NCBI RefSeq assembly: GCF_001424185.1
Contig: NZ_LMOM01000031.1
Location: 6,673-24,160, forward strand
Origin: Deinococcus sp. Leaf326
Lineage (GTDB): Bacteria; Deinococcota; Deinococci; Deinococcales; Deinococcaceae
Reading direction: 5' to 3'
Length of the DNA: 17,488 nucleotides
Shown here: in pieces, positions 4,860 through 13,406 of the stretch
How the letters are laid out: each line of letters starts with the position of its first letter
Position numbering within the stretch: position 1 is the first letter of the stretch
Made by a program: the position numbers and the translations under genes
Notes under the pieces: model-generated
The model's input: only the letters and a program-made list of their open reading frames with translations
What the model was told of the DNA's origin: nothing
Databases searched by the model: none

Positions 4860-6284
4860 CTACACGCTTTGCGGTGCGCGCGGATAGAGGCGCCCGCCGA
4901 ACCGCAGGAACTCGACCTGCCCGCCCTCGCCCAGTAGGAATTCCACGCCGAAACCGTCAATGTCGCCGCCGCCGATCACCGCCCGGTCCGGGCCGATCAG
5001 GCGCAGCGCGGCGCGTTCGGGCTCCTCCTCCGTCAGGGTGGGCAGGATCAGCGTCAGTGTGCCGTTTTCGACAAGCAACTTCACGCTGACTGGCAGACCG
5101 AAGACCGCGTACTCGCCGGCGAGCGCCTGTAGTCGCTCGGGCGGGAGTGAGTGATCCTCGAGGACGGGAGTGAGGAGGCCCAGCACCTCGCGCTTGACCC
5201 AGTCGCTGAGCCGGCGGTGTAGCGCATGCCCGTTCGACGCGTTCGTCATGGCGATGAAGGCCACACCCCGGTCTGGGGCAACCCAGAAGTCTGACTGTTG
5301 CCCTTGCGTAGTGCCGCCATGACTGAGGATCAGCGTGCCGGCCGGCCGGTCCACGAACCAGCTCTGGCCCATCTCGCCGCTGCTGCCAGGAAATCCGTTG
5401 AGAGACAGCCCAGTGGGCACGGTGCGCGCCCAGAGTGCACTCCGGTCGAGAGCCCCCAACAGCGTAGCTGCAGCCATTTGGGTACCTACAACGTCAGGAT
5501 TACCGGAGGGGACGGGGACGGTGCCAGTCATCAGGTACCGAGCGTAGCGGGCCATGTCCTGCACGGTCGACGAGCACGTGCTGCCAGCCGGTGCCGCAGA
5601 GCGCATCATCATCCAGGGGCGCTGCACGGCCATCTCATCGCCGATCTTGTTGTGCCCGGCCGCAAAGCGGTAGGTCATGATCTGATTGGCGCAGAACAGC
5701 GTCTTGGTCATACCCAGCGGCCTGAGCACGAGCTCTGTGACCACCGCGTCGTAGGTCAAGCCGCTGAGGACCTCAATGATGCGCCCGGCCACGTAAAACC
5801 CGGCGTTGTTGTAGCTCCAGTGCCCGCGCAGCGGCACCATCTGCTCCACGCCAGCCAAGACGGTGACCACGCGGGCTACCGCGTCGTCACCGTCGCCAGT
5901 ATCCTCGAACAGGTCCCCCTGGAAGCCGCCCTGGTGGGTCAGCAGATCACGCACGGTCAGCTCGGCCGCCACTGACTCATCGTTCAGCCGGAAGTCCGGC
6001 AGGTGGGTGTGGACCAGGTCGTCGAGCTTCAGTTTGCCTTGCGCCTCGAGCACCGAGAGGGTCAGCGAGGTCAGGGTCTTGGTGGTACTGCCGATCTGGA
6101 AGAGGGTTTCGGAGGTGACCGGTAGGGGATGGTCCAGGCTGGTCACGCCCAGGTTCACGAAGTGGTCGCCCTCCGGCGTCAGCAGCCCGAGGGTCACTCC
6201 GGGAATGCCGTACTCCCCCAGCAGGCGCCGGGCTTCGTGTTCGAACTGCTCAGCGAGGTCGGTGTGGATCGGTGTTGCAGTCAT
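4860..6284 (-). CDS. Serine hydrolase 1, class C beta-lactamase/S12 peptidase fold
   Basis: A 474-aa protein of the beta-lactamase-related (S12/esterase) superfamily. The catalytic set is intact: S66-T-T-K69 (SxxK), Y158-N-N160 (YxN) and H322-G-G (the KTG-equivalent box). A C-terminal extension of about 110 residues follows (LAGEYAVFGLPVSVKLLVENG onward), as in D-aminopeptidase and Pab87-like members. There is no signal peptide, so it should act in the cytoplasm, which argues against a periplasmic beta-lactamase. Family members include DD-carboxypeptidases, D-aminopeptidases and esterases. With a peptide importer, dipeptidase and racemase alongside, cleavage of imported D-amino-acid peptides is the most likely role. 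The ATG at 6284 is preceded by AAGGGGG. It is a diverged paralogue of serine hydrolase 2, about 70% identical by eye. Confidence 0.9.
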   Translation of the reverse strand: MTATPIHTDLAEQFEHEARRLLGEYGIPGVTLGLLTPEGDHFVNLGVTSLDHPLPVTSETLFQIGSTTKTLTSLTLSVLEAQGKLKLDDLVHTHLPDFRLNDESVAAELTVRDLLTHQGGFQGDLFEDTGDGDDAVARVVTVLAGVEQMVPLRGHWSYNNAGFYVAGRIIEVLSGLTYDAVVTELVLRPLGMTKTLFCANQIMTYRFAAGHNKIGDEMAVQRPWMMMRSAAPAGSTCSSTVQDMARYARYLMTGTVPVPSGNPDVVGTQMAAATLLGALDRSALWARTVPTGLSLNGFPGSSGEMGQSWFVDRPAGTLILSHGGTTQGQQSDFWVAPDRGVAFIAMTNASNGHALHRRLSDWVKREVLGLLTPVLEDHSLPPERLQALAGEYAVFGLPVSVKLLVENGTLTLILPTLTEEEPERAALRLIGPDRAVIGGGDIDGFGVEFLLGEGGQVEFLRFGGRLYPRAPQSV

Positions 6285-6356
6285 AGTGAACCCCCTTGCA
6301 GAAGTGAGCGAGCCGGCACACCCTGTGCGCCTAGTTCCGTGTTCATACGAGCGGCG

Positions 6357-7475
6357 CTACGTGCGGGGCAGGTTGGCGCGCAGCACGCGCAGCCAGTTGC
6401 CGCTCAACGTGCCCTCACGGTGTTCTGGGGGCACGGCGTCAGCCAACCGCGGCCAGTCGGCGGCGTCGTCGAGCTCCTCGGGACTCTCCTCGCGTCCGGC
6501 GCCGGCGTCGAGATCCGAGCCGATCCCTACGCTGTGCCACCCAACCAGTCCCGCCACGTAGGCCCAGTGCCGCGCGACTTGGTCTTGCACGCGTACCGGC
6601 ACAGCCCGCTCACGGAGGGTCCAGTCCGCGTCGAGAAACGAGTTCATGAGGTTCAGCCCGATGACGCCGCCATGGCTGCCAATCGCACGGATCATCTCGT
6701 CGCTGAGGTGCCGGTCAGAAGGCAGGTCAGCGCGTTTGGCGGAGGTCAGCAGGGCTCGGGCGTTGCTGTGCGAGGCGATCAGAGCGCCAGGAGCCGTGAG
6801 GTCCACCGCTTCCCAGAAGGCCTCTTCCGCGAGATGTGACGCGTCGTGCAGCGCGCCACGTTCCCGCATGGCAGCGAGCAACTCGCGGCCCAGTGGCGTA
6901 AGGCCGCGCGGATCGCCGGTGCCGCCTGCGTAGCGAGTGCCGGTCCAGGCGAGCCCCACCGAGCGAACGCCCTGGCGCCACCACCAGTCAAAATCGTCTG
7001 GCGAGAGGATGGGATCAGCGCCTTCGATAGTGAGGACCACGCCCGGCACTGCATCTTGCGGCCAGCGGTGCAGGTGGTCCTCGAGGTCAGGCAGACTCCG
7101 GATCAATCGCAGGTGACCGCCGTCTTCCCAGCGCCGGTACTGCTTCAGTTGCGCCGTCGCCTGGGCGCGCGCCTCGGCGGGCGTGGTGTAGCCGCCCGGG
7201 TGCGCTGAGACGAGATCTTGCGCGAACGAGAGGCTGGCCGGTTGGGCGTACAGCGTGCCGAACACCAGCGCGATGCTGCCGCGCGCCAGATCCGGGAGCG
7301 TCAGCATGATGTTGTCCCGCGTGCGCCCCTCGGCCCGGCGGATCTCGGCCACCCGCCGCGTGAGGTCGCGCCCGTTGGCCTGACTGCTCCAGGCCAGGTC
7401 GAGGTGGGCGTCCACGATGAGGGGTACGGGGGAAACGGCCACTCCGAAATCAGGCGCTGGGGGTCGGTGATTCAT
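6357..7475 (-). CDS. Membrane dipeptidase-type metallopeptidase (family M19)
   Basis: A 372-aa M19 (renal dipeptidase-like) zinc enzyme. It keeps the binuclear metal ligands and active-site pattern: H24-x-D26 (VDAHLDLAW), E151 (TIEGADP), H214 (DASHLAEEAF), H236 (ASHSNAR), R255 (DRHLSDE) and D321 (GIGSDLDAG). M19 enzymes cleave dipeptides, often with a D-residue at the C-terminal side, which suits a D-amino-acid peptide pathway. No signal peptide is seen, so action is cytoplasmic, and bacterial homologues are commonly soluble despite the family name. The start at 7475 has AGGAG at good spacing and lies 26 nt inside the end of the preceding deacylase gene. A 72-nt gap with only a weak 5-bp hairpin separates it from serine hydrolase 1. 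Confidence 0.92.
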   Translation of the reverse strand: MNHRPPAPDFGVAVSPVPLIVDAHLDLAWSSQANGRDLTRRVAEIRRAEGRTRDNIMLTLPDLARGSIALVFGTLYAQPASLSFAQDLVSAHPGGYTTPAEARAQATAQLKQYRRWEDGGHLRLIRSLPDLEDHLHRWPQDAVPGVVLTIEGADPILSPDDFDWWWRQGVRSVGLAWTGTRYAGGTGDPRGLTPLGRELLAAMRERGALHDASHLAEEAFWEAVDLTAPGALIASHSNARALLTSAKRADLPSDRHLSDEMIRAIGSHGGVIGLNLMNSFLDADWTLRERAVPVRVQDQVARHWAYVAGLVGWHSVGIGSDLDAGAGREESPEELDDAADWPRLADAVPPEHREGTLSGNWLRVLRANLPRT

Positions 7476-9117
7476 GGGTCACTCCTGCGGGACGGGCGCC
7501 GGGGCCGTACAGACGGCGCCCAGGACGGGCACCGGTATGTTCGCCGCCGCGCAGGACCGGAACACCGTTCACCCAGACGTCACGCACCCCTTCGGACAGC
7601 TGTTCCGAGTGGGCGTAGGTGGCCAGGTCACGCACGCCGGCCGGGTCGAAGATCACCACGTCCGCGAAGGCCCCTTCACGCAGTTCACCTCGCCCCTCGA
7701 GGCGTAGGTGCCGCGCCGGCAGGCCGGTCATGCGGTGCACGGCATCTTCCAGGGTCAGGACGTGCTGGCCGCGAACGTAATGGGCGAGTAGCCGCGTGAA
7801 ATTCCCGAATGAGCGGGGATGACCGCCGGTGCTGCCGTCTGTCTGGGCGGCCGGGTCACAGCCCGCCGCGTCCGACCCGAGCATGACCCAGGGTTCGCGC
7901 AGCTGCCGCTCAATGTTCGTTTCGCTCATCAGGTGAAAGAGGCTGCCGACCCGGCCGGGCTCGGCAACGATCAGGTCGAGGGCCGCGTCGATCCAGTCCT
8001 GACCTCGCATGCCGGCGATTTCCGCCAAAGAGCGGCCCACGTACGGCTGGTGATCTGGGTGACGTAGGCCTACCGGGAAGACCCCCTTGGGGCCAGCCAG
8101 GCTGCCCAGAGGCTCCCAGGTGCCATCCGGCTCGAGCATTGCTTGGCGGATGCGGGCGCGCTGCGCCGGGTCGTGTAGACGCGCCCGCAGCGCGTCGTCC
8201 TCACTCGCCCAGGGCGGCGTGACGGCCGACAGGCCCGTCCCACCGGCGGTGTAGAGGTACAGGTCGGCGTGAATGTCGCGGCCCGCAGCCCGCTCCTGGT
8301 TCACCCGTTCGATCAGCGGCTCCATCAGCGGCCAGGCGGGGCGCCCCGCAGCCTTGAGGTGGTAGAGGTGCAGCCGCGCGCCGCTACGAGCGGTGATGTC
8401 GAGCGCCTCCTCAAGGCCGGCGAGCAGGCCCTCGCCCTCGGAACGCATGTGGGTGATGTAGATGCCGCTGTACGCCGCGACCTCTCGGCAGATCGCCACG
8501 AGCTCGTCGGTGCTGGCGTAGCTGCCGGGAGGGTAGATCAGGGCGGTGGCGAGGCCGAAGGCGCCGTCTTCCATCGCCTCGCGCGTCAGCTGGCACATCC
8601 GGCCGAGTTCCTCAGGATTGCTCTCCCCCTGAGCGTGACCCCGAGCGGCCATCCGCACGGTGGCCCCGCCAAGGAAGGAGCCGAAGTTGACGGCGGCGCC
8701 AACCTCCTCCTGCGCCGCAAGCCAGTCCCCGAAGCGGGTCCAACCCCTGGAGCAGGCCGCCCAACGCTCGTCGCCACCGGGCAGGCCATGCACAGGAAAG
8801 CCGTGCGGTTCGCCGCTCACGGCGGGCGCGGGGGTCCAGCCTTCACCCATGATTTCGGTGGTGACGCCCTGCGTCACTTTGCCCAGGCTGCGGGGGTCGT
8901 GCAGCAGTGTGGCGACTGAGTGACTCATCACATCGATGAAGCCAGGGGCGACCACCTGCCCTGTGGCGTCCATCACCTCAGCACCGGCGGGGGCGGGCGT
9001 GCCGGGCGGCACGATCCGGGCAATGCGGCCGCCTTCGAGCAGCACCTCTGCCCGCCGGCCGGGCGCGCCGGTACCGTCGATCACGGTGCCGCCTGTGATC
9101 CAGACGGCGTCGCTCAC
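7450..9117 (-). CDS. N-acyl-D-amino-acid deacylase-like amidohydrolase
   Basis: A 555-aa amidohydrolase of the D-aminoacylase group. It starts with the composite beta-sandwich segment (WITGGTVIDGTGAPGRRAEVLLEGGRI) and has PGFIDVMSHS, GVTTEIMGEG, the ligand histidines H223 (YITHMRSEGEG) and H253 (LYHLKAAG), and D416 (MLGSDAAG). The usual HxH after strand 1 is M64-S-H66, so the first histidine of the weakly bound metal site is missing. The NCG cysteine that bridges the metals in classic D-aminoacylase is replaced in GEGW, where E92 may serve instead. This is probably a mononuclear variant subgroup. In this operon it could remove the acyl group from N-acyl D- or L-amino acids. Its GTG start overlaps the stop of serine hydrolase 2 (GTGA). 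Confidence 0.88.
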   Translation of the reverse strand: MSDAVWITGGTVIDGTGAPGRRAEVLLEGGRIARIVPPGTPAPAGAEVMDATGQVVAPGFIDVMSHSVATLLHDPRSLGKVTQGVTTEIMGEGWTPAPAVSGEPHGFPVHGLPGGDERWAACSRGWTRFGDWLAAQEEVGAAVNFGSFLGGATVRMAARGHAQGESNPEELGRMCQLTREAMEDGAFGLATALIYPPGSYASTDELVAICREVAAYSGIYITHMRSEGEGLLAGLEEALDITARSGARLHLYHLKAAGRPAWPLMEPLIERVNQERAAGRDIHADLYLYTAGGTGLSAVTPPWASEDDALRARLHDPAQRARIRQAMLEPDGTWEPLGSLAGPKGVFPVGLRHPDHQPYVGRSLAEIAGMRGQDWIDAALDLIVAEPGRVGSLFHLMSETNIERQLREPWVMLGSDAAGCDPAAQTDGSTGGHPRSFGNFTRLLAHYVRGQHVLTLEDAVHRMTGLPARHLRLEGRGELREGAFADVVIFDPAGVRDLATYAHSEQLSEGVRDVWVNGVPVLRGGEHTGARPGRRLYGPGARPAGVTHESPTPSA

Positions 9118-10595
9118 ACCTCTTCCAGCGCCGGCAGGGGCTGGGCCGTCACGTCGTCGCGTTGGCGGGGATAGAGTCGCACGACGACTTTCAGGAACTC
9201 CACCTGCCCCGCTTCATCTCGCAGGAAGTCGATGGCGTAGCCGTCCATGTCGCCGCCCGTGATGATCGCGCGGTCCGGAGCGATGAAGCGCAGGGCGGCG
9301 TCCTTGGTGCCGCCGGCCGCCGTGTCGGGAATCAGGAGGGTCAGCACACCGCCGCGCACTTCCGCTTCCATCTTGAGAGGTTGCCCGACGACCAGGTACG
9401 TACCGGCGAGCTCCTGAAGTTCGGCCTCGCTGGGCTGATGATCCGCAATGTCAGGCGCGGTCAGGCCGAGCACCTCGCGTTTGACCCACTCGCTGAGCCG
9501 GCGGTTGTAGGCGTGGCCGTTGCTGGCATTCGTCATGGCGATGAAGGCCACCTTGCGGTCCGGGGACAGCCAGAAATCCGACTGGTGGCCCATGGTGGTC
9601 CCGCCGTGACTGAGGATCACTGCGGCGTCGTACTGGTCAATGAACCAGCTCTGCCCGATCTGCCCCTGGTCGCCGGGGAAGCCGTTGAGGGCGATACCGA
9701 TAGGCCGCACCGGCGCCCACAGCCGGCTGCGGTCGAGTGTGGCGAGGCTCGTGACGCCGGACGCCGCGCCAACCTCGGTGGTAGTCTCGCCGGTGTCCGT
9801 GTCCGTCTGGACTGTGGGTACCGTGCCGGACATGATGTAGTGGGCGTAGCGGGCCATGTCGTTCGCGGTCGAGGAGCAGGTGCTGCCCGCCGGTCCGGCC
9901 GAACGGACCATCTGCCAGGGCCGCTGCACGACGAACTCCTCCTCGATCTTGTTGTGCCCCGCAGCGAAGCGGTGGGTCATGATCTCGTTCGGAAAAAACA
10001 GGGTCTTGGTCATGCCGAGCGGCTTGAGGACAAGCTCGGTTACGGCCGCTTCCCACGTCAAACCAGTCACGACCTCAATGACGCGCCCAGCCACGTAGAA
10101 TCCGGCGTTGTTGTAACTCCAGTGGCCGCGTAGCGGGACCACCTGCGGCGCCTCAGCGAGCAGGTCGAGCACCTTGGCAAGGGCGTCGTCACCGTCGCCG
10201 GTGTCCTCGAACAGATCTCCCTGGAAGCCGCCCTGGTGGGTGAGGGTGTCGAGGATGGTCAGCTCGGCCGCCACCGATTCGTCACTCAACCGGAAGTCCG
10301 GCAGATAGGTGCGGACCAGATCGTCCCGGCTGAGTTTACCCTGCGCTTCGAGCACCGAGATGGTCAGCGAAGTCAGGGTCTTGGTGTTGCTGCCAATCTG
10401 GAAGATGGTATCGGCGGTGATCGGCAGTGGGTTTTCCAGACTCGTGACGCCCAGGTTCACGATGTGGTCGCCGTCCGGCGTCAGCAGTCCGAGCGTGACG
10501 CCAGGAATTCTAAATTCCTCGAGCAGGCGCCGGGCTTCGTGTTCGAAGCGCTCAGCCAGGTCGGTGTGGGTCGCTGGGGTCGTCAGTGCAGTCAT
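9114..10595 (-). CDS. Serine hydrolase 2, class C beta-lactamase/S12 peptidase fold
   Basis: A 493-aa paralogue of serine hydrolase 1 with the same motifs: S69-N-T-K72, Y161-N-N163 and H330-G-G332, plus the same C-terminal extension. The frame is open upstream to 10721, but that part overlaps the binding-protein gene; the ATG at 10595 has AAGGAG immediately upstream and aligns with the start of the paralogue. A short insert rich in T, D and E (about residues 261-278) replaces a P/G-containing loop near the substrate cleft, so substrate preference may differ. There is no signal peptide, so a cytoplasmic role in cleaving imported peptides or D-amino-acid amides or esters is likely. It sits directly after the binding-protein gene (47-nt gap). 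Confidence 0.9.
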   Translation of the reverse strand: MTALTTPATHTDLAERFEHEARRLLEEFRIPGVTLGLLTPDGDHIVNLGVTSLENPLPITADTIFQIGSNTKTLTSLTISVLEAQGKLSRDDLVRTYLPDFRLSDESVAAELTILDTLTHQGGFQGDLFEDTGDGDDALAKVLDLLAEAPQVVPLRGHWSYNNAGFYVAGRVIEVVTGLTWEAAVTELVLKPLGMTKTLFFPNEIMTHRFAAGHNKIEEEFVVQRPWQMVRSAGPAGSTCSSTANDMARYAHYIMSGTVPTVQTDTDTGETTTEVGAASGVTSLATLDRSRLWAPVRPIGIALNGFPGDQGQIGQSWFIDQYDAAVILSHGGTTMGHQSDFWLSPDRKVAFIAMTNASNGHAYNRRLSEWVKREVLGLTAPDIADHQPSEAELQELAGTYLVVGQPLKMEAEVRGGVLTLLIPDTAAGGTKDAALRFIAPDRAIITGGDMDGYAIDFLRDEAGQVEFLKVVVRLYPRQRDDVTAQPLPALEEV

Positions 10596-10642
10596 GGGAA
10601 CTCCTTGAACTCGGGGGAGGAGGTGGGCGGCGGGGGCGGCGC

Positions 10643-12316
10643 TTACTTCGACAGGGTGCGCAGGAGGTTGGTGCGGTGGAAGTTCTGGTATCCCTTGAGG
10701 GTGGAGCCGGTGGCGGCCCAAGTCAGCGGCTGAGGCAGGGGGAAGCCGTACATCTGCTGGTTGACGTAAGTCAGCAGGGTGCGGTAGAGCGGCTTGCGCG
10801 CGCTCTGGCCGACTGCGTTGTTCGCCTGGTCGAGTAGCGCTTCGAGTTTCGGGTCCCGGATGCCTGTGGCGGGTGCCAGGATGCCCTGGGCGCTGTACAG
10901 GCCGCGCAGCACGGTGTCGGGATCCGCGCCGCCCCAGGTGAGGGCCGCGACAGGCAGCTTCCCGCCGAGCAGGGCAGCATTCGCCGCGCTCAGTTCCACA
11001 GTGTTCACCTGCACATGGAATTTGGGGTTGAGCCGCTCGATGTTCTGCTTGAAGATGCCGGACACCACTTCGGACAGGCCGCTGCCGGCGAAGAAGTCAA
11101 TGGGGATGGTGAAACCGGTGCTCCAGAGCTTGCCGCCCCAGGCCTGGCGGAGTTCGGCTTCCGCAGTCTTGAGGCTGTACGCAGGGGGCCGCAGGGTCTT
11201 GTCGTCGGCCCAGTTGTTGGGTGGCAGGGTGGTGTTTTTCGTCACCCCGAAGCCCCGCAGGGCGTCGCGGGTGAAGATCTGCGCGTCGAACAGCGCTGCG
11301 AAGCCCCGGCGGACGTGAACGTCGCTGAACAGGTTCACCGGCATGTTGTCCTCGGCGAGCTGCCCAGCCGGCAGCAGCGCGGAGTTCTTGACGTTCTGGT
11401 TGAACAGCACCACTGTGGATAGATCGCGGCTGGGCAGGGACTCGTAGATGGTGACGCCGGCCACGCCCTTGAGTTTGGCGAGCGTGTCGCGGTCCGGCAC
11501 GATGACGATGTCGGCGTCGCCTTTCTGAAGGGCGAGCACCCGCGCAGTGTCGCTATCGACTTTTTGGAGGATCACGTTCTTGAGAGCCGGAGCGCCGCCC
11601 CAGTAGCCGGGGAACGCCTTGAGGATGAATCGGCTCGGGTCGCGTGCCACGAACTGGTATGCGCCGGTCCCCACGGGCTTCTGGGCGGGCACGGAGTTCG
11701 CGACGTCCTTGCCGAGAAACGCCGCGAAGTCACTGGCAGTGCCGCTCCAGTCGCCCCCGGCGACCAGCGTCTTGCGGGGCACGATGTAGGCCTGGGACAG
11801 GGCGTCGAGCAGGCTCGGGACGTTGCGGTCCAGGGTCAGGACCACCTGCCCGGCCGCGTTGCACCGCACGGCGCTGGCGAGTTTGGCGAAGGTGAAGGTC
11901 TTCTTGACGTCGGCAGTGAAGCCGGAAATGCCGAGGATAGTACTGCGCACCTGGGCGGCCAGGGACGTTTCACTGCCGACGACGAAGGTGCGGCGCAGCG
12001 AGTACTCGACGTCGGCGCAGGTCATGGCGGTGCCGTCGTGAAACTTCACGTTCTTGCGCAGGGTGAAGGTGCTGACCTTGCCGTCCTTGCTCTGGGTCAT
12101 GCCGGTCGCGAGGAGCGGCGTGTACGTACCGAAGTTGTTCAGGTACAGCCCCTCGTACATCTGCTGAACGGGCAGCACATCGTACGTGGCGACCGCTTGG
12201 GCGGGTTCAACGCTCGCCACGGCCGCCGCGACCTGGTAGACCAGGGTGTCGCGTGGCGTGGCGACAGCTAGCGAGCCCATCAGGGCTACGGACAGTGGCA
12301 GAAGGGAACGCATCAT
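10643..12316 (-). CDS. ABC transporter peptide-binding protein (SBP family 5)
   Basis: A 557-aa extracytoplasmic binding protein of the DppA/OppA type. A Sec signal peptide (MMRSLLPLSVALMGSLAVA) is followed by the family-5 pattern: EGLYLNN, KNVKFHDGTAMTCADVEYSL, VGTGAYQFVARDPSRFILKAFPGYWGG, and a C-terminal domain ending in YVNQQMYGFPLPQPLTW. No lipobox cysteine follows the signal, so it is not an obvious lipoprotein. ATG at 12316 was chosen for the GGAGG 7 nt upstream; the longer open frame overlaps the dppC region and lacks a membrane-type start. It should capture oligo- or dipeptides and deliver them to the DppB/DppC pair encoded just upstream. Confidence 0.92.
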   Translation of the reverse strand: MMRSLLPLSVALMGSLAVATPRDTLVYQVAAAVASVEPAQAVATYDVLPVQQMYEGLYLNNFGTYTPLLATGMTQSKDGKVSTFTLRKNVKFHDGTAMTCADVEYSLRRTFVVGSETSLAAQVRSTILGISGFTADVKKTFTFAKLASAVRCNAAGQVVLTLDRNVPSLLDALSQAYIVPRKTLVAGGDWSGTASDFAAFLGKDVANSVPAQKPVGTGAYQFVARDPSRFILKAFPGYWGGAPALKNVILQKVDSDTARVLALQKGDADIVIVPDRDTLAKLKGVAGVTIYESLPSRDLSTVVLFNQNVKNSALLPAGQLAEDNMPVNLFSDVHVRRGFAALFDAQIFTRDALRGFGVTKNTTLPPNNWADDKTLRPPAYSLKTAEAELRQAWGGKLWSTGFTIPIDFFAGSGLSEVVSGIFKQNIERLNPKFHVQVNTVELSAANAALLGGKLPVAALTWGGADPDTVLRGLYSAQGILAPATGIRDPKLEALLDQANNAVGQSARKPLYRTLLTYVNQQMYGFPLPQPLTWAATGSTLKGYQNFHRTNLLRTLSK

Positions 12317-12392
12317 AGGCAGACCTCCAGACAGAAGGGGGCGGGTGGACAGAGAACGCGCAAATCGCATCAATGGCGCGGCGGGAAGGGAG

Positions 12393-13406
12393 CTAGCGGT
12401 TGCGGGGATCAAACGCTTCGCTGAGCGCGTCCCCCAGGAGATTCCAGGCAACGCTGTACAAGACGATGCACAAGCCGGGAAAGAGCGTGACGTACCAGTA
12501 GGCGAACGGCTCACCGGGCGGACCCTGAATCCATTTCTGGGCCATGGCGATCAACTGGCCCCAATCGGCGAAGCCGAGCGGTGTACCCAGCCCCAGGAAG
12601 GACAGCGCGCCCGCCACGATGGGCAACGCGCCCATTTCCAGCACGGCGAGGCTCAGCAGCGGGCCAGTCGCGCCAGGCAGCACGTGGCGCAGCGCGACGC
12701 GGCCGGGGCTGGCGCCGAGGCTCTGGGCGGCCGCCACGAACTCCAGTTCACGGAGTCTCAGGACCTCCGAACGAACCACCCGGGCGAGCGCGGCCCAGGA
12801 CACCAAGCTCAGAGCGATGATGATGTTCTGTAGGCCCGGGCCGAGCGCGGCGACGAGCACCAACATCAGCACCAGGGCGGGAAAAGCAAAGATCACGTCG
12901 GTGAAACGCATCAGGAGGGTATCAGCGAGCCCGCCGAAAAACCCGGCGATCAGACCCACGAGGCTGCCGATGGTGAGCGTGATAGCCAGGACTGTGAGTC
13001 CCAGGAAGAACGCGGTGCGGGTCCCCCACACCAGGCCGTAGCGGATGTCGTAGCCGCCCACCCGTCCGAGCGGGGCGTCCGGGGCGGGCGGCGTGGGCTG
13101 GGCCGCAAAGCCCTGACGGGGCATCTGCAGGCAGGCGTCAGGGGTGAGCAACAGTTCGCGCAGGTACGCCGCCGGGGCGGGCACGGTCTGCTCGGCGCTC
13201 ATGCCCAATGCCCGGCGGCAGTTGCCCTGCGGCGGGGCGAGGACCGGGGCGAGCAGCGTGACCAGCACGAACAAGCTGATCAGCAGGGCACCGCACTGGG
13301 CGGGCACGCTGCGCCGTAGACGGCGCAGTCGCCCGCTGGCGCCGAGTCTGCTCGCCGCGTGCGGGCCCTGGGTGGATCCGGAATTGCCGGCCGTGACGAG
13401 GCTCAT
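12393..13406 (-). CDS. dppC: Peptide ABC transporter permease, DppC type
   Basis: A 337-aa inner-membrane permease. TM1 (about 38-57) is followed by an unusually long external loop (58-125) with cysteines at 63 and 92. Then come the remaining membrane segments and the EAA loop that contacts the ATPase (EFVAAAQSLGASPGRVALRHVLP, 222-244). The C-terminus GDALSEAFDPRNR is typical of DppC. The start overlaps the dppB stop (ATGA), so the two are coupled. The loop is longer than in E. coli DppC, where TM1 leads quickly into the HPLGTD motif; here the equivalent is APLGRVGGYD (111-120). Confidence 0.93.
   Translation of the reverse strand: MSLVTAGNSGSTQGPHAASRLGASGRLRRLRRSVPAQCGALLISLFVLVTLLAPVLAPPQGNCRRALGMSAEQTVPAPAAYLRELLLTPDACLQMPRQGFAAQPTPPAPDAPLGRVGGYDIRYGLVWGTRTAFFLGLTVLAITLTIGSLVGLIAGFFGGLADTLLMRFTDVIFAFPALVLMLVLVAALGPGLQNIIIALSLVSWAALARVVRSEVLRLRELEFVAAAQSLGASPGRVALRHVLPGATGPLLSLAVLEMGALPIVAGALSFLGLGTPLGFADWGQLIAMAQKWIQGPPGEPFAYWYVTLFPGLCIVLYSVAWNLLGDALSEAFDPRNR

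Noticed and set aside
6316..6328. GCACA/TGTGC hairpin between the dipeptidase and serine hydrolase 1 genes
   Set aside because: Only five base pairs, no T-run, and the operon appears continuous across it.
5298..6839. Several plus-strand open frames over the serine hydrolase 1 and dipeptidase genes
   Set aside because: Their translations are low-complexity and rich in R, G, H and A; the minus strand carries intact catalytic motifs with proper ribosome binding sites.
4860..10595. Antibiotic-resistance beta-lactamases
   Set aside because: The class C-like folds lack signal peptides and sit in a peptide catabolic operon, so intracellular peptidase or esterase roles fit better.
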